Origin: Methyloceanibacter caenitepidi
GTDB taxonomy: Bacteria > Pseudomonadota > Alphaproteobacteria > Rhizobiales > Methyloligellaceae
Direction: 5' to 3'
DNA length: 64,000 nt
Assembly: GCF_000828475.1 (NCBI RefSeq)
Contig: NZ_AP014648.1
Location: 2,119,400-2,183,399 of the forward strand
Within the stretch, counting starts at the first letter, position 1. Each line of letters begins with the position of its first letter. Positions 40,092 to 50,387 of this stretch are shown here, piece by piece. The position numbers and the translations under genes were made by a program. The notes under the pieces are model-generated. The model did not search any database. It worked only from the letters and a program-made list of their open reading frames with translations, and was not told the origin of the DNA.

Positions 40092-40102
40092 GGGCGGCAG
40101 GC

Positions 40103-42028
40103 ATGTATCACGCAATCCTCTTCCTTCCCCTGATCGGCGCGCTGTTTGCCGGGCTGTTCGGCCGCCTTGTCGGGTACCGAGCCTGCGAGATCGTCACGAT
40201 CTCGCTGATGTTTGTGGCGGCGTTCCTGTCTTGGATCGCTTTCTACCAGGTCGCCATCCAGGGCGAAGACGTGCGCATCGCGCTGATCGGGTTCATGCAC
40301 TCCGGCGCCTTCGAGACCTATTGGTCGATCCGGGTCGACACGCTCACGGCCGTGATGCTGGTCGTGGTCAACACCGTGTCATCGGTCGTGCACCTCTATT
40401 CCGTTGGCTACATGGACGAGGACCCGCACAAGGAGCGCTTCTTCGCCTACCTGTCCTTGTTCACCTTTGCCATGCTGGCGCTCGTGACTTCGGACGATCT
40501 CGTTCAGCTCTTCTTTGGCTGGGAAGGCGTCGGCCTCGCGTCCTACCTCCTGATCGGCTTCTGGTACAAGAAGCCCTCCGCTAATGCCGCCGCCATCAAG
40601 GCCTTCGTCGTCAACCGCGTCGGCGATTTCGGCTTCCTGCTCGGCATCTTCGCGATCTTCTATGTGTTCGGCGCCGTCCAATACGACACGATCTTCGCGG
40701 CGGCGCCCGACCAGGTCGGCAAGACCATCACCTTCCTGTCGTGGGAGGTCCCGGCACTCGAGTTGATGTGCTTCCTGCTCTTCATGGGCGCCATGGGCAA
40801 GTCGGCCCAGTTCCTGCTCCACACCTGGTTGCCGGACGCCATGGAGGGCCCGACACCGGTCTCTGCGCTGATTCATGCCGCGACGATGGTGACGGCGGGC
40901 GTGTTCATGGTGGCGCGCATGTCGCCGCTGTTCGATCTCGCCCCGTACGCGCTCGCCTTCGTGGCGTTCATCGGCGCGACGAGCGCCTTCTTCGCCGCGA
41001 CCGCCGCCGTGGTGCAGACCGACATCAAGCGCGTGATCGCCTACTCCACCTGTTCGCAGCTCGGTTACATGTTCGCCGCCGAAGGGGTCGGGGCGTATGG
41101 CGCGGGCATCTTCCACCTCTTCACCCACGCCTGCTTCAAGGCGCTGCTATTCCTGTGCGCCGGCGCCGTCATCCATACTCTGGCCGACAATCAAGACATG
41201 CGCCGCATGGGCGGCTTGCGGAAGATCATCCCCTTCACCTGGGCGATGATGCTGATCGGATCGCTGGCGCTGACTGCGTTCCCGCTGACGTCCGGCTTCG
41301 TCTCGAAGGACTTCATCATCGAGACGACCTGGTTCGATCATACGGCCGTCGGCCAATACACCTATTGGATGGTGCTGATCGCCGCCTTCCTGACCTCGCT
41401 CTACACCTGGCGGCTGATGTTCATGACCTTCGAGGGCAATTTCCGCGGTCCGAAGGACGTCAAGGCACACGCACACGAACCGCCCTGGACCATGGGCGTA
41501 CCGCTGATGGTGCTGGCGGCCGGCGCGCTATTCGCCGGGCTCGGCTTCCGCCACCTCTTCATCGGCGCAGACCAGGCGAGCTTCTGGCGCGACAGCATCG
41601 TGCTGCCTCATGGCGGTCATCACGACGTGCCGTTCTGGCTGGTTCTGTCGCCGACGATCGCCATGACGCTCGGCTTCCTAATCGCTTGGTACTGCTACAT
41701 GTGGCGGCCGCTGGTCCCCTTCGGCCTGCTCAAGCGCTTCCCGGCAACGAACCAGTTCTTCTTCCATGCCTGGTACTTCGACGCGCTCTATGACCGCATC
41801 TTCGTCCGCCCGGCCAAATGGCTCGGCAATTTCCTTTGGAAGGTGGGCGACGGCAAGATCATCGACGGGATCGGGCCGAACGGCGTTGCCGCTCGCGTGC
41901 TGGACATCACGAGAGGCGTCGTGAAGCTCCAGACCGGATACATCTACCACTACGCGTTCATTATGCTGATCGGCGTCGCGCTTCTGATCACCTATTTCAT
42001 CGTGATGGGAGGCGCGCTGAAGCCATGA
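40103..42028 (+). CDS. nuoL: NADH-quinone oxidoreductase subunit L
   Basis: NuoL is the distal antiporter-like proton pump with the long lateral helix. The 641-residue protein has [33 protein letters not shown], the pump core [20 protein letters not shown] with [20 protein letters not shown], and a long C-terminal part from about residue 480. Starting 11 bases after nuoK, it overlaps nuoM by four bases. Confidence 0.96.
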   Translation: MYHAILFLPLIGALFAGLFGRLVGYRACEIVTISLMFVAAFLSWIAFYQVAIQGEDVRIALIGFMHSGAFETYWSIRVDTLTAVMLVVVNTVSSVVHLYSVGYMDEDPHKERFFAYLSLFTFAMLALVTSDDLVQLFFGWEGVGLASYLLIGFWYKKPSANAAAIKAFVVNRVGDFGFLLGIFAIFYVFGAVQYDTIFAAAPDQVGKTITFLSWEVPALELMCFLLFMGAMGKSAQFLLHTWLPDAMEGPTPVSALIHAATMVTAGVFMVARMSPLFDLAPYALAFVAFIGATSAFFAATAAVVQTDIKRVIAYSTCSQLGYMFAAEGVGAYGAGIFHLFTHACFKALLFLCAGAVIHTLADNQDMRRMGGLRKIIPFTWAMMLIGSLALTAFPLTSGFVSKDFIIETTWFDHTAVGQYTYWMVLIAAFLTSLYTWRLMFMTFEGNFRGPKDVKAHAHEPPWTMGVPLMVLAAGALFAGLGFRHLFIGADQASFWRDSIVLPHGGHHDVPFWLVLSPTIAMTLGFLIAWYCYMWRPLVPFGLLKRFPATNQFFFHAWYFDALYDRIFVRPAKWLGNFLWKVGDGKIIDGIGPNGVAARVLDITRGVVKLQTGYIYHYAFIMLIGVALLITYFIVMGGALKP

Positions 42029-43539
42029 GCTATGGATGGCCCATTCTCTCAACGGTGACGTTCCTGCCGCTGGTCGGTGCGCTGCTGATTTTCGCGCTGC
42101 GCGGCAATGACGACAGCACCGCCCGCAACGCGCGCTACATCGCGTTGTGGACGACGCTGATCACCTTCGCCATCTCGCTGCTGCTGTGGGTCGACTTCGA
42201 TCCGACCACGGCCAAGTTCCAATTTGTCGAGGAACGCGCCTGGCTCGGACCGATCCGGTTCCACATGGGTATCGACGGCATTTCGATGCTGTTCGTGATC
42301 CTCACGACGTTCCTGATGCCGCTCACGGTCCTGTCGACCTACGGCGCCATCAAGACGCGGGTGCGCGAATTCATGATCGCGTTCCTGATCCTCGAGACGC
42401 TGATGCTCGGCGTCTTCTGCTCCCTCGATCTGGTGATGTTCTACCTGTTCTTCGAGGGCGGGCTCATTCCGATGTTCCTCATCATCGGCATCTGGGGCGG
42501 ATCGAACCGCGTCTATGCGAGCTTCAAGTTCTTCCTCTACACCCTGGCGGGCTCGCTGCTGATGCTGATCGCGATCCTCGCCATGTATTGGCAGGCGGGG
42601 ACCACGAATATCCCGGAGCTCCTCCAGCACGATTTCCCGCCGCAGATGCAGACTTGGTTGTGGCTCGCGTTCTTCGCATCGTTCGCGGTAAAGCTGCCCA
42701 TGTGGCCGGTGCATACCTGGCTGCCGGACGCGCACGTGCAGGCGCCGACCGCGGGCTCCGTCGTGCTGGCGGGCATCCTCTTGAAGCTCGGCGGATACGG
42801 GTTCCTGCGCTTCTCCATTCCGATGTTCCCGCTCGCATCGGCCGACTTCGCGCCGCTCATCTATGCGCTGTCGGTGATCGCGGTGATTTACACCTCGCTC
42901 GTCGCGCTGGCGCAGGAGGACATGAAGAAGCTCATCGCCTATTCGTCCATCGCCCATATGGCCTTCGTGACGATCGGCATTTTCACGCTCACCATGCAGG
43001 GCCTGCAGGGCGGCATCTTTCTCATGCTGTCCCACGGGCTAGTCTCGGCCGGCCTATTCCTCTGCGTCGGCGTCGTCTACGACCGCATGCACACCCATGA
43101 GATTTCCGTGTTCGGCGGCCTCGTGAACCGCATGCCGCTCTATGCTGTGGTGTTCATGATCTTCACCATGGCCAATGTGGGGCTCCCGGGCACGTCCGGC
43201 TTTGTGGGCGAATTCCTGACTCTTCTGGGCGCCTTCCAGGTCAACACCTGGGTTACGGCGCTCGCGGCAACGGGTGTCATCCTGTCTGCCTGTTATGCGC
43301 TTTGGCTCTATCGACGGGTTATCTTCGGCGAGATCACCAATCCGGCATTGAAGCTGATCCAGGATCTGTCCTGGCGCGAAGTCGCCGTCATGGCGCCGCT
43401 GATTCTTCTCACCATCTATTTCGGGTTTCATCCCAATCCCGTTCTCGACGTTACGGCGACGTCCGTCGAGGCCCTGATGGCCGACTTCAAAGCGAACCTG
43501 GCCGCCGCCGAGCAGGCGCGGCTGGCGCTGGTGCCGTGA
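42025..43539 (+). CDS. nuoM: NADH-quinone oxidoreductase subunit M
   Basis: NuoM is the second antiporter-like pump. The 504-residue protein has [55 protein letters not shown] and [18 protein letters not shown] 42025 is coupled to the nuoL stop (ATGA); the frame is open upstream inside nuoL. Confidence 0.96.
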   Translation: MSYGWPILSTVTFLPLVGALLIFALRGNDDSTARNARYIALWTTLITFAISLLLWVDFDPTTAKFQFVEERAWLGPIRFHMGIDGISMLFVILTTFLMPLTVLSTYGAIKTRVREFMIAFLILETLMLGVFCSLDLVMFYLFFEGGLIPMFLIIGIWGGSNRVYASFKFFLYTLAGSLLMLIAILAMYWQAGTTNIPELLQHDFPPQMQTWLWLAFFASFAVKLPMWPVHTWLPDAHVQAPTAGSVVLAGILLKLGGYGFLRFSIPMFPLASADFAPLIYALSVIAVIYTSLVALAQEDMKKLIAYSSIAHMAFVTIGIFTLTMQGLQGGIFLMLSHGLVSAGLFLCVGVVYDRMHTHEISVFGGLVNRMPLYAVVFMIFTMANVGLPGTSGFVGEFLTLLGAFQVNTWVTALAATGVILSACYALWLYRRVIFGEITNPALKLIQDLSWREVAVMAPLILLTIYFGFHPNPVLDVTATSVEALMADFKANLAAAEQARLALVP

Positions 43540-43550
43540 GGGAGGGTGCC

Positions 43551-44984
43551 ATGACCGAACAGATCAATCTTCTCCCGCTCCTTCCCGAACTCACCCTCGC
43601 GATCGGCGCCATGGCGCTGCTCATGGTCGGCGTCGGTGGCCGCGACCACGAACGCGGCGAACTTGTTCTGTGGCTCTCGGTGGCGGTGCTGTTCCTCGCC
43701 GGCATCTTCGTCGCCATGGGCGAAGGCACAGTCACCGTTTTCGGAAACAGCTTCATCGTCGATCCGTTCGCGCGCATGCTCAAGCTGCTCGCCCTGATTG
43801 GCGCGGGCGTCGCGCTGATCATGTCGCGGGATTTCTGGCGAGACGAAGGTGGCCTGAAGTTCGAGTACCCGGTCCTGTTGCTGCTCGCGACGACCGGCAT
43901 GCTGATGATGATCTCCGCGAACGATCTCATCGCGCTCTATGTGGGTCTCGAATTGCAGAGCCTCGCGCTCTACGTGGTCGCCGCCTTCAAGCGGGATTCG
44001 ACCCGCTCGTCCGAAGCCGGCATGAAGTACTTCGTCCTCGGGGCGTTGTCCTCGGGCATGCTGCTCTACGGCGCCTCGCTGATCTACGGCTTTACCGGCT
44101 CCACGGTCTTTTCCGACATCGCGAGCGCGGCCCAACCCTCCGGCGCCAATCTCGGCCTTATCTTCGGCCTGGTGTTTCTGCTGACCGGCTTCGCCTTCAA
44201 GATCTCTGCGGTGCCATTCCACATGTGGACGCCCGACGTTTACGAAGGCGCACCGACACCCGTTACGGCCTTCTTCGCCGCCGCCCCGAAGATCGCCGCC
44301 ATGGCCTTGTTCATTCGGGTTGTGGTTTCGGCTTTCCCGGCCATTACCGATCAATGGCAGCAGATCGTGATTTTCCTGTCGCTCGCCTCGATGGGGCTCG
44401 GCGCGTTCGCCGCGATCGGCCAGCACAACATCAAGCGCCTGATGGCCTACAGCTCCATCGGACATATGGGCTTCGCGCTCGTCGGACTTGCGGCCGGCAC
44501 GGAGCAGGGCGTCCAGGGCGTGATCATCTATATGGCGATCTATCTCGTCATGACGCTCGGCACCTTCGCCGTCATCCTGTCGCTGCGCCGCGACGGCGAG
44601 ATGGTCGAGGAGATCGATCAGCTCGCAGGTCTCTCCCGTACAAGCCCGCTCATGGCGCTTGCGCTCGCGGTCCTGTTGTTCTCACTGGCCGGCATTCCGC
44701 CGCTCGCCGGCTTCTTCGCCAAGTTCTACGTGTTCCTCGCGGCCGTCGAGGCGGGCCTCTACGCCCTTGCCATCATCGGCGTCCTGCTCAGTGTCGTGGG
44801 CGCTTTCTATTACTTGCGCATCGTGAAGCTCATGTATTTCGACGAGCCCGTGAAGGGTTTCGAGCCAATGCCGCGTCCCTTGGCTATCGTGCTGGGCGTC
44901 GCGGGTGTTTTGATCATGCTCTTCTTCGCTTTTCCGTCGCCGCTTGTCGCGGCGGCCGGAACTGCTGCAAAATCTCTTTTTTGA
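43551..44984 (+). CDS. nuoN: NADH-quinone oxidoreductase subunit N
   Basis: NuoN is the third antiporter-like pump and ends the operon. The 477-residue protein has [60 protein letters not shown] and [17 protein letters not shown] 43551 follows GAGGGAGGG. birA follows after 74 bases on the same strand, as in many alphaproteobacteria. Confidence 0.96.
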   Translation: MTEQINLLPLLPELTLAIGAMALLMVGVGGRDHERGELVLWLSVAVLFLAGIFVAMGEGTVTVFGNSFIVDPFARMLKLLALIGAGVALIMSRDFWRDEGGLKFEYPVLLLLATTGMLMMISANDLIALYVGLELQSLALYVVAAFKRDSTRSSEAGMKYFVLGALSSGMLLYGASLIYGFTGSTVFSDIASAAQPSGANLGLIFGLVFLLTGFAFKISAVPFHMWTPDVYEGAPTPVTAFFAAAPKIAAMALFIRVVVSAFPAITDQWQQIVIFLSLASMGLGAFAAIGQHNIKRLMAYSSIGHMGFALVGLAAGTEQGVQGVIIYMAIYLVMTLGTFAVILSLRRDGEMVEEIDQLAGLSRTSPLMALALAVLLFSLAGIPPLAGFFAKFYVFLAAVEAGLYALAIIGVLLSVVGAFYYLRIVKLMYFDEPVKGFEPMPRPLAIVLGVAGVLIMLFFAFPSPLVAAAGTAAKSLF

Positions 44985-45058
44985 ATTCAGCAGTGCTCTG
45001 ACGAAACGGGGCGCGCTCGTCCCGCCACTATTTGTTGAACCCCTAGCCGCATTACCGA

Positions 45059-45832
45059 ATGAACCAATTCGCGCGCACAACACCCAAGCTTCCCGCAGGC
45101 TACCGCCTGGTCCAGCTCGACACGGTCGATTCGACCAACGACGAAGCCAAGCGCCGCGCGGACATGGGGGAGCCGGGGCCCTTGTGGATCTGGTCGGCGC
45201 GCCAATCCATGGGGCGAGGACGGGCAGGGCGGCAATGGACCTCGCAAGTCGGCAACCTCTTCGCCAGCCTGCTGGTGCGCCTCAACTGTCCGCTCCAGAC
45301 CGCAAGCCAGCTTGCCCTCGTGGCCGGTATCATCACTTACGAGACAATCTCGAAACTGATCGCCTATGAAGGCCGCTCCAAGCTGCTCATCAAATGGCCC
45401 AACGACGTGCTGCTGGACGAAGAAAAGATCGCCGGCATGCTGCTCGAGAATCTGGGCACGCCGGGCGACCGGCGCTCGGCGGTCGTGATCGGCACCGGCA
45501 TCAATCTGGCGAGCCATCCCGAGGGACTGCCGCAGCCCGCCGTGAGCCTCGATGCCTACGGTATGAGCGTCGCACCGGCCAAGGCGCTGGAGGTGCTCGC
45601 GGCGACGACCCACGAATGGCTGCAACGGTGGGATGAGGGGGCTACCTTCCCGTCGATTCGCCGCGCCTGGCTGGACCGCGCGGGTCCCACGGGACGAAAG
45701 CTCGTCGTGCAGATCGGCAGTGAGCGGATCGAAGGCACTTATGACGGCCTCGATTTGGAAGGCGCCCTCAAGCTCAAGACCGAAGGCGGCAAGCGCACCA
45801 TCGCGGCCGGCGACGTCTTCTTCACGTCCTGA
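45059..45832 (+). CDS. birA: Biotin--[acetyl-CoA-carboxylase] ligase
   Basis: BirA attaches biotin to carboxylase carrier proteins. The 257-residue protein has the ligase domain with DTVDSTNDEAKRRA, the biotinyl-AMP loop SMGRGRAGRQWTS, KWPNDVLLDEEKIAGMLLE and a C-terminal SH3-like part. It lacks the N-terminal DNA-binding domain of the E. coli repressor form, so it is a ligase only. It lies between nuoN and the RNase J gene, with five bases to the next start. Confidence 0.93.
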   Translation: MNQFARTTPKLPAGYRLVQLDTVDSTNDEAKRRADMGEPGPLWIWSARQSMGRGRAGRQWTSQVGNLFASLLVRLNCPLQTASQLALVAGIITYETISKLIAYEGRSKLLIKWPNDVLLDEEKIAGMLLENLGTPGDRRSAVVIGTGINLASHPEGLPQPAVSLDAYGMSVAPAKALEVLAATTHEWLQRWDEGATFPSIRRAWLDRAGPTGRKLVVQIGSERIEGTYDGLDLEGALKLKTEGGKRTIAAGDVFFTS

Positions 45833-45836
45833 CGCC

Positions 45837-47525
45837 ATGGCTGCAAAGGACTCAAGAAACAAGAACCGCCTCGTCTTCGTCCCGCTCGGCGGCGTGGGCG
45901 AGATCGGCATGAACCTGTACCTTTACGGGTACGGTCAGAAAAACGCCTATACCTGGCTCATCGTCGACATGGGCGTGACATTCGGCGGCGAATACGAGCC
46001 GGGCATCGACGTCATCCTGCCGGACATTCGCTTCCTTGAAGAGGAACGGCACAATATCGCAGGGCTGGTGCTGACCCATGCCCACGAGGACCATTACGGC
46101 GCCATCCCCGATCTTTGGCCCTTGATCGGGCGGGTTCCGATCTATGCCACGCCCTTCACGGCCGCAATGCTGCGCGGAAAGCTCGGCGAGGCGCGTATGG
46201 ACGACGACGACCTGCCGCTCGAGATTGTGCCCTTGGGCGCACGGCGCCAGATCGGTCCGTTCGATGTCGAACTCATCTCGATGTCCCATTCGATTCCGGA
46301 ACCCACGGCGCTGGCGATCCGCACGCCGCTCGGAACGGCGCTCCACACGGGTGACTGGAAGCTCGACGAGACGCCGCTGACCAGTGCGCCGACGGACGAA
46401 AACCGTCTGCGCGAGATCGGCCGCGACGGAGTCGATGCGCTGATCTGCGATTCCACCAACGCCATACGTGAAGGCATCTCGCCTTCGGAGGCGGAGGTCG
46501 CCGAAAACCTGATCACGCTGATCAAGAAGGCGCCGGCTTGCGTCGCCGTCACGACCTTCGCCTCCAATGTCGCCCGGCTCGGCTCGGTGGCGAAGGCCGC
46601 TCAGGCCGCGGGCCGCGAACTCGTCGTCGTGGGCCGCGCCATGTACCGGGTGATCGAAGCGGCCCAAGCGACCGGCTATCTCGACCCGGAATTGCGCTTT
46701 CATCAAGAAACTGCCTTCCGACAATTCCCGGCCGACAAGGTCGTGGCCCTATGCACGGGAAGCCAAGGCGAGCCGCGCGCGGCGCTGGCGCGCATCGCGG
46801 CAGGCGAACACCCGCATGTCTCGCTCAAGAAGGGCGACTGGGTGATCTTCTCCTCGCGGACAATTCCCGGAAACGAGAAATCCGTCGGACGCATCCAGAA
46901 TGCTCTGTCCGACAACGCCATCGAGATTCTCACCGACCAGGATGCGCTGGTGCACGTGTCCGGCCATCCGCGCCGCGGGGAATTGGAGCAGCTGTATTCT
47001 TGGCTGAAGCCGCACATCGCCGTGCCGATGCACGGTGAGGGACGGCATCTGGAAGCGCACGCAGAACTGGCAGAGGACCTCGGTGTCCCGGAGGTCGTCC
47101 GGGCCCGCAATGGCACGTTGGTACAGCTTCTGCCGAAGCCTGCTGGGATCGTCGACGACGTGCCCGTGGGGCGGCTCTATCGCGACGGCGCTATCTTGAC
47201 GTCGTCCGATGAGGGCCAGGTCCGGGACCGCCGCAAGCTCAGCTATGCCGGTATCGCCGCCGTATCCCTTGTCTTGACCACGAAAGGCGGACTGGTCGCC
47301 GACCCCGAGGTGACGCTGACGGGGCTGCCCGAGGAGGACAATTACGGCGTTCCGCTCGAGGAAATCGCGCGCGACGCCGCAATCGGAACGGTCGAGAGCA
47401 TTCCGCGCCCGCGCCGCAAAGACCCGCAACTTGTCTCCGAAGCGGTGCGCCGCGCCGTGCGGGCGGCCCTGGGGCAAGCCTGGGGCAAGAAGCCTATCTG
47501 TACCGTGTTGACGACCGTGCTCTAA
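45837..47525 (+). CDS. rnj: Ribonuclease J
   Basis: RNase J is a metallo-beta-lactamase-fold exo/endoribonuclease for RNA processing and decay. The 562-residue protein has the metal motif THAHEDHYG (about 80-88), further ligand motifs HTGDWKLD and the beta-CASP part (STNAIREGISPSE, FASNVARLGSVAKAA, CTGSQGEPRAALARIA, HVSGHPRRGELEQLY). ATG 45837 is four bases after the birA stop; the open frame further upstream lies within birA. Confidence 0.93.
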   Translation: MAAKDSRNKNRLVFVPLGGVGEIGMNLYLYGYGQKNAYTWLIVDMGVTFGGEYEPGIDVILPDIRFLEEERHNIAGLVLTHAHEDHYGAIPDLWPLIGRVPIYATPFTAAMLRGKLGEARMDDDDLPLEIVPLGARRQIGPFDVELISMSHSIPEPTALAIRTPLGTALHTGDWKLDETPLTSAPTDENRLREIGRDGVDALICDSTNAIREGISPSEAEVAENLITLIKKAPACVAVTTFASNVARLGSVAKAAQAAGRELVVVGRAMYRVIEAAQATGYLDPELRFHQETAFRQFPADKVVALCTGSQGEPRAALARIAAGEHPHVSLKKGDWVIFSSRTIPGNEKSVGRIQNALSDNAIEILTDQDALVHVSGHPRRGELEQLYSWLKPHIAVPMHGEGRHLEAHAELAEDLGVPEVVRARNGTLVQLLPKPAGIVDDVPVGRLYRDGAILTSSDEGQVRDRRKLSYAGIAAVSLVLTTKGGLVADPEVTLTGLPEEDNYGVPLEEIARDAAIGTVESIPRPRRKDPQLVSEAVRRAVRAALGQAWGKKPICTVLTTVL

Positions 47526-47608
47526 CCGCCGCAAAAAGAGGCCTTGAGCGCCTCAATAGCCGTTTAGACTGAGGTCGAGATCCCTTTTCGAAGCTGGAGC
47601 AGAGATAC

Positions 47609-48013
47609 ATGATTGGCCGTTTGAACCATGTCGCCATTGTCGTTCCGGACCTGACAGCCGCGACCGCCGTCTATCGCGACACGCTCGGTGCGACGGTCTC
47701 TCCGGAGGAAGATCAGCCGGAGCATGGTGTGCGAACGGTTTTCATCGAGTTGCCGAACACCAAGGTCGAGCTCCTGGGCGTCCTTGGCGACAACTCGCCG
47801 ATCGCGGCCTTTCTGGAGCGCAACCCGAGCGGCGGCATCCATCACATCTGCTACGAGGTGCCGGATATCATGGAAGCGCGCGACCAGCTCACCAAGGAGG
47901 GCGCACGCGTCCTGGGCGACGGCGAACCGAAGATCGGCGCTCACGGCAAGCCCGTTCTGTTCCTGCATCCCAAGGATTTCTGCGGGACCTTGGTCGAACT
48001 CGAAGAGGCCTAG
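47609..48013 (+). CDS. mce: Methylmalonyl-CoA epimerase
   Basis: The enzyme interconverts the R and S forms of methylmalonyl-CoA in propionyl-CoA metabolism. The 134-residue protein has the glyoxalase/VOC fold: IGRLNHVAIVVPDL with a metal-ligand histidine, GGIHHICYEVPDI with another, and the C-terminal DFCGTLVELEEA with the glutamate ligand. It is followed after three bases by a DUF1467 gene, a pairing frequent in alphaproteobacteria. Confidence 0.94.
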   Translation: MIGRLNHVAIVVPDLTAATAVYRDTLGATVSPEEDQPEHGVRTVFIELPNTKVELLGVLGDNSPIAAFLERNPSGGIHHICYEVPDIMEARDQLTKEGARVLGDGEPKIGAHGKPVLFLHPKDFCGTLVELEEA

Positions 48014-48016
48014 GCC

Positions 48017-48313
48017 ATGAGTCTCGCCTTCGGCGTCGCCATCTACTTCGTGATCTGGTGGGTTCTGCTCTTCGCTGTTCTGCCTTGGGGCGTGCGCACG
48101 TCGGAAGAAGCGGGCGAAGCAAGCAATCCGGGTTTCGCCGACAGCGCACCGCACAGGCCGAGGCTGCTGCTGAAAATCGTCGCGACGACGATCGTTTCCG
48201 GCATCGTCTTCGCGTTCATCTACGCGATCATGGTGCATCACATCATCAGGCTCGACGACATCCCGTTCTTCCCCCGCTACGAGCGGGTTCAGGAAGCGCC
48301 TCACGCCAATTGA
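48017..48313 (+). CDS. DUF1467 family membrane protein
   Basis: The 98-residue protein has two membrane helices (residues about 5-23 and 54-74). The first, AIYFVIWWVLLFAVLPWGVR, followed by the SEEAGEASNPGFADSAPHRP loop and the second helix, matches DUF1467, a family of unknown role. It is probably co-transcribed with the epimerase gene. Confidence 0.88.
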   Translation: MSLAFGVAIYFVIWWVLLFAVLPWGVRTSEEAGEASNPGFADSAPHRPRLLLKIVATTIVSGIVFAFIYAIMVHHIIRLDDIPFFPRYERVQEAPHAN

Positions 48314-48349
48314 GCTGTGAATGAAAGTCCGGCACGCGGATCGCGCATA

Positions 48350-48384
48350 AAAAAAAGCAAGGCCCCTAAGGACCTTGCTCTTTT
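48350..48384. terminator. Bidirectional terminator between DUF1467 and a minus-strand transcript
   Basis: AGCAAGG (48356-48362) pairs with CCTTGCT (48373-48379), flanked by an A run on the left (48348-48356) and CTTTT on the right (48380-48384). It can stop the plus-strand DUF1467 transcript, and on the minus strand it gives an eight-base T run, a strong terminator. The latter points to a leftward transcript from the gap to the right. Confidence 0.8.
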
Positions 48385-48389
48385 AGTGT

Positions 48390-48476
48390 TTACTCCTTTT
48401 CTCCACCGCCGGGACAGCTCTCGAAGAGCGGGGCGGCGAAGCGGCTGCGCTTGTCCATCGGGTAGACGCGCGCCAG
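48390..48476 (-). CDS. Possible tiny protein gene (22 or 28 residues)
   Basis: On the minus strand a short frame ends at TAA 48392-48390, six bases before the strong terminator. From ATG 48458 it encodes 22 residues (MDKRSRFAAPLFESCPGGGE, then KE). With CTG 48476, which has GGGAGG at good spacing, it encodes 28 (MARVYP added). The codons are rich in G/C at third positions. I do not know a family, and an untranslated small RNA is an alternative. The terminator right behind it is the main support. Confidence 0.4.
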   Translation of the reverse strand: MARVYPMDKRSRFAAPLFESCPGGGEKE

Positions 48477-48508
48477 GAGTCTTTCCTCCCAAGACTTGGA
48501 CCCTGATA

Positions 48509-48537
48509 GTCTTCGACACTAAGTGGTCTTTGACACT
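48509..48537. promoter_or_regulatory. Direct repeat upstream of the tiny minus-strand gene
   Basis: GTCTTCGACACT (48509-48520) and GTCTTTGACACT (48526-48537) are identical at 11 of 12 positions and lie 17 bases apart start to start. They sit about 33 bases upstream of the possible minus-strand CTG start and may be a regulator site or part of the leader. Confidence 0.4.
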
Positions 48538-48540
48538 GTC

Positions 48541-49037
48541 CAATCTCTAAACGCTTCACGTCACAACCTACGGGGGCCGAGCGCTCTTGCGTTGTGGGCG
48601 GACCCTAGCTTGGCCGCGCCAAATTGTCACCATCATTGTGACTGGTCGCCGCAGATTTAGCCAAAAAAGTCGATCACCCTATTTGCTAACCTGAATGAAT
48701 TCGACTTTGTGACTGCTCAAATCGGAAAAACTGCCTGATTGAGTGGCAGACGCCGACACTGACTAAAATCAGGGCGCGCTTTCCGCGTCGTTTCGACGAT
48801 CTTCGCCGAGTTCAACCCCCGGCCACCGCGGGTTGAAAAGTCATTCGAAGAATCGCCGGGGCAATCCGATAAACGTTGCGCGGCTCGATTGCCTCCTCGA
48901 TTGCCTCTTTGGGCGAACTTGGCTATTAGCCGCATCCAGGGTGCGTCATGGTGCCATCGCCGCCGCTTGCAGCCCCGAGATCATACGCGGCCGGCCATCC
49001 ATGGGCTCGGCCACACCAACGCCTTCAGAGCTTCACG
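48541..49037. other. Intergenic region upstream of proS
   Basis: About 500 bases without a supported gene. It holds an inverted repeat GTCAC-N7-GTGAC (48626-48642), an AT-richer stretch around 48655-48770, and an exact 12-base tandem duplication CTCGATTGCCTC (48884-48895 and 48896-48907). The proS promoter probably lies here; I cannot place it with confidence. Confidence 0.45.
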
Positions 49038-50387
49038 ATGCGCCTCAGCCGTTTCTTTCTGCCCATCCTACGTGACGACCCCAAAGAGGCGGAGATCGTC
49101 TCGCATCGGCTCATGCTCCGTGCGGGCATGATCCGCCAGTCGAGCGCCGGCATCTATACCTGGCTGCCTCTGGGATACCGGGTGCTGAGCAAGATCGAGC
49201 AGATCGTGCGCGAGGAGCAGGACCGGGCAGGGGCGCTCGAACTCCTGATGCCGACGATCCAATCCGCCGATCTGTGGCGCGAGAGCGGACGCTACGACGA
49301 CTACGGCAAGGAGATGCTGCGCATCCAGGACCGGCACGAGCGCGACATGCTCTACGGTCCCACCAACGAGGAGCTGATCACGGCGATCTTCCGCGACGGC
49401 GTGAAGTCCTACAAGGACCTGCCGCGCATCCTCTATCACATCCAATGGAAGTTCCGGGATGAGATCAGACCGCGGTTCGGCGTTATGCGCGGTCGCGAAT
49501 TCCTGATGAAGGATTCCTACTCCTTCGATCTCACCCAGGACGACGCCCGCAAATCCTATAACAGGATGTTCGTCTCGTACCTGCGGACCTTCGCCCGCAT
49601 GGGATTGAAGTCTATCCCCATGGCTGCGGAGACGGGCCCGATCGGCGGCGATCTCTCGCACGAATTCATCATTCTCGCCGAGACCGGCGAAAGCGAAGTC
49701 TATTGCCACAAGGACTATCTCGCGATGGAGCCGCCTGGCGACGACCTCGACTACGAAGGTGACCTCGCGCCGCTCGTACGTGATTGGACGGGCCGATACG
49801 CGGCCACGTCGGAGATGCATGACGCCGCACGCTTCGAGGCTGACGTCGCCGAAGCCGATCGCGTCACCGCACGCGGCATCGAAGTCGGCCACATCTTCTT
49901 TTTCGGGACGAAATACTCCGAAGCGATGGGTGCGAAGGTGCAGGGCCCCGAAGGAGACCTCATCACCGTCGAAATGGGCTCTTACGGCATCGGCGTGTCG
50001 CGCCTCGTCGGCGCGATCATCGAAGCTTCCCATGACGAGGCCGGAATCATCTGGCCGCAATCCGTGGCGCCATTCGACATCGGGCTGATCAATCTGAAGG
50101 CCGGTGATGCAGACACGGATTTAGCCTGCGAAGACTTCTACACACGGCTGCAAAATGCCGGCTTCGACGTGCTATACGACGACCGCGATGACCGCGCCGG
50201 CGCGAAATTCGCCGCCATGGACCTGATCGGTCTGCCCTGGCAGTTGATCGTCGGGCCAAAGAGCCTGAAGGCCGGCGAAGTCGAGTTGAAGGAACGCGCG
50301 ACCGGCACCCGCCATAGTCTCACCTTCGACTCGGCGTTGACTATGCTGAGCGACGCAATAGCAGGCCGCACCAAGGAAGGCGCATGA
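49038..50387 (+). CDS. proS: Prolyl-tRNA synthetase, short alphaproteobacterial form
   Basis: The 449-residue class II synthetase charges tRNA-Pro. N-terminal [20 protein letters not shown], motif 1/2 regions ([53 protein letters not shown]) and motif 3 ([10 protein letters not shown]) are clear, followed by the anticodon-binding domain ([20 protein letters not shown]). It lacks the roughly 180-residue editing insertion of the E. coli type, as known for alphaproteobacteria. The start at ATG 49038 fits the family; the frame opens at 48948. It overlaps the next gene by four bases. Confidence 0.95.
   Translation: MRLSRFFLPILRDDPKEAEIVSHRLMLRAGMIRQSSAGIYTWLPLGYRVLSKIEQIVREEQDRAGALELLMPTIQSADLWRESGRYDDYGKEMLRIQDRHERDMLYGPTNEELITAIFRDGVKSYKDLPRILYHIQWKFRDEIRPRFGVMRGREFLMKDSYSFDLTQDDARKSYNRMFVSYLRTFARMGLKSIPMAAETGPIGGDLSHEFIILAETGESEVYCHKDYLAMEPPGDDLDYEGDLAPLVRDWTGRYAATSEMHDAARFEADVAEADRVTARGIEVGHIFFFGTKYSEAMGAKVQGPEGDLITVEMGSYGIGVSRLVGAIIEASHDEAGIIWPQSVAPFDIGLINLKAGDADTDLACEDFYTRLQNAGFDVLYDDRDDRAGAKFAAMDLIGLPWQLIVGPKSLKAGEVELKERATGTRHSLTFDSALTMLSDAIAGRTKEGA

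Noticed and set aside
48626..48642. CRP/FNR site upstream of proS
   Set aside because: The half-sites are oriented GTCAC-N7-GTGAC, opposite to TGTGA-N6-TCACA, and the spacing differs.
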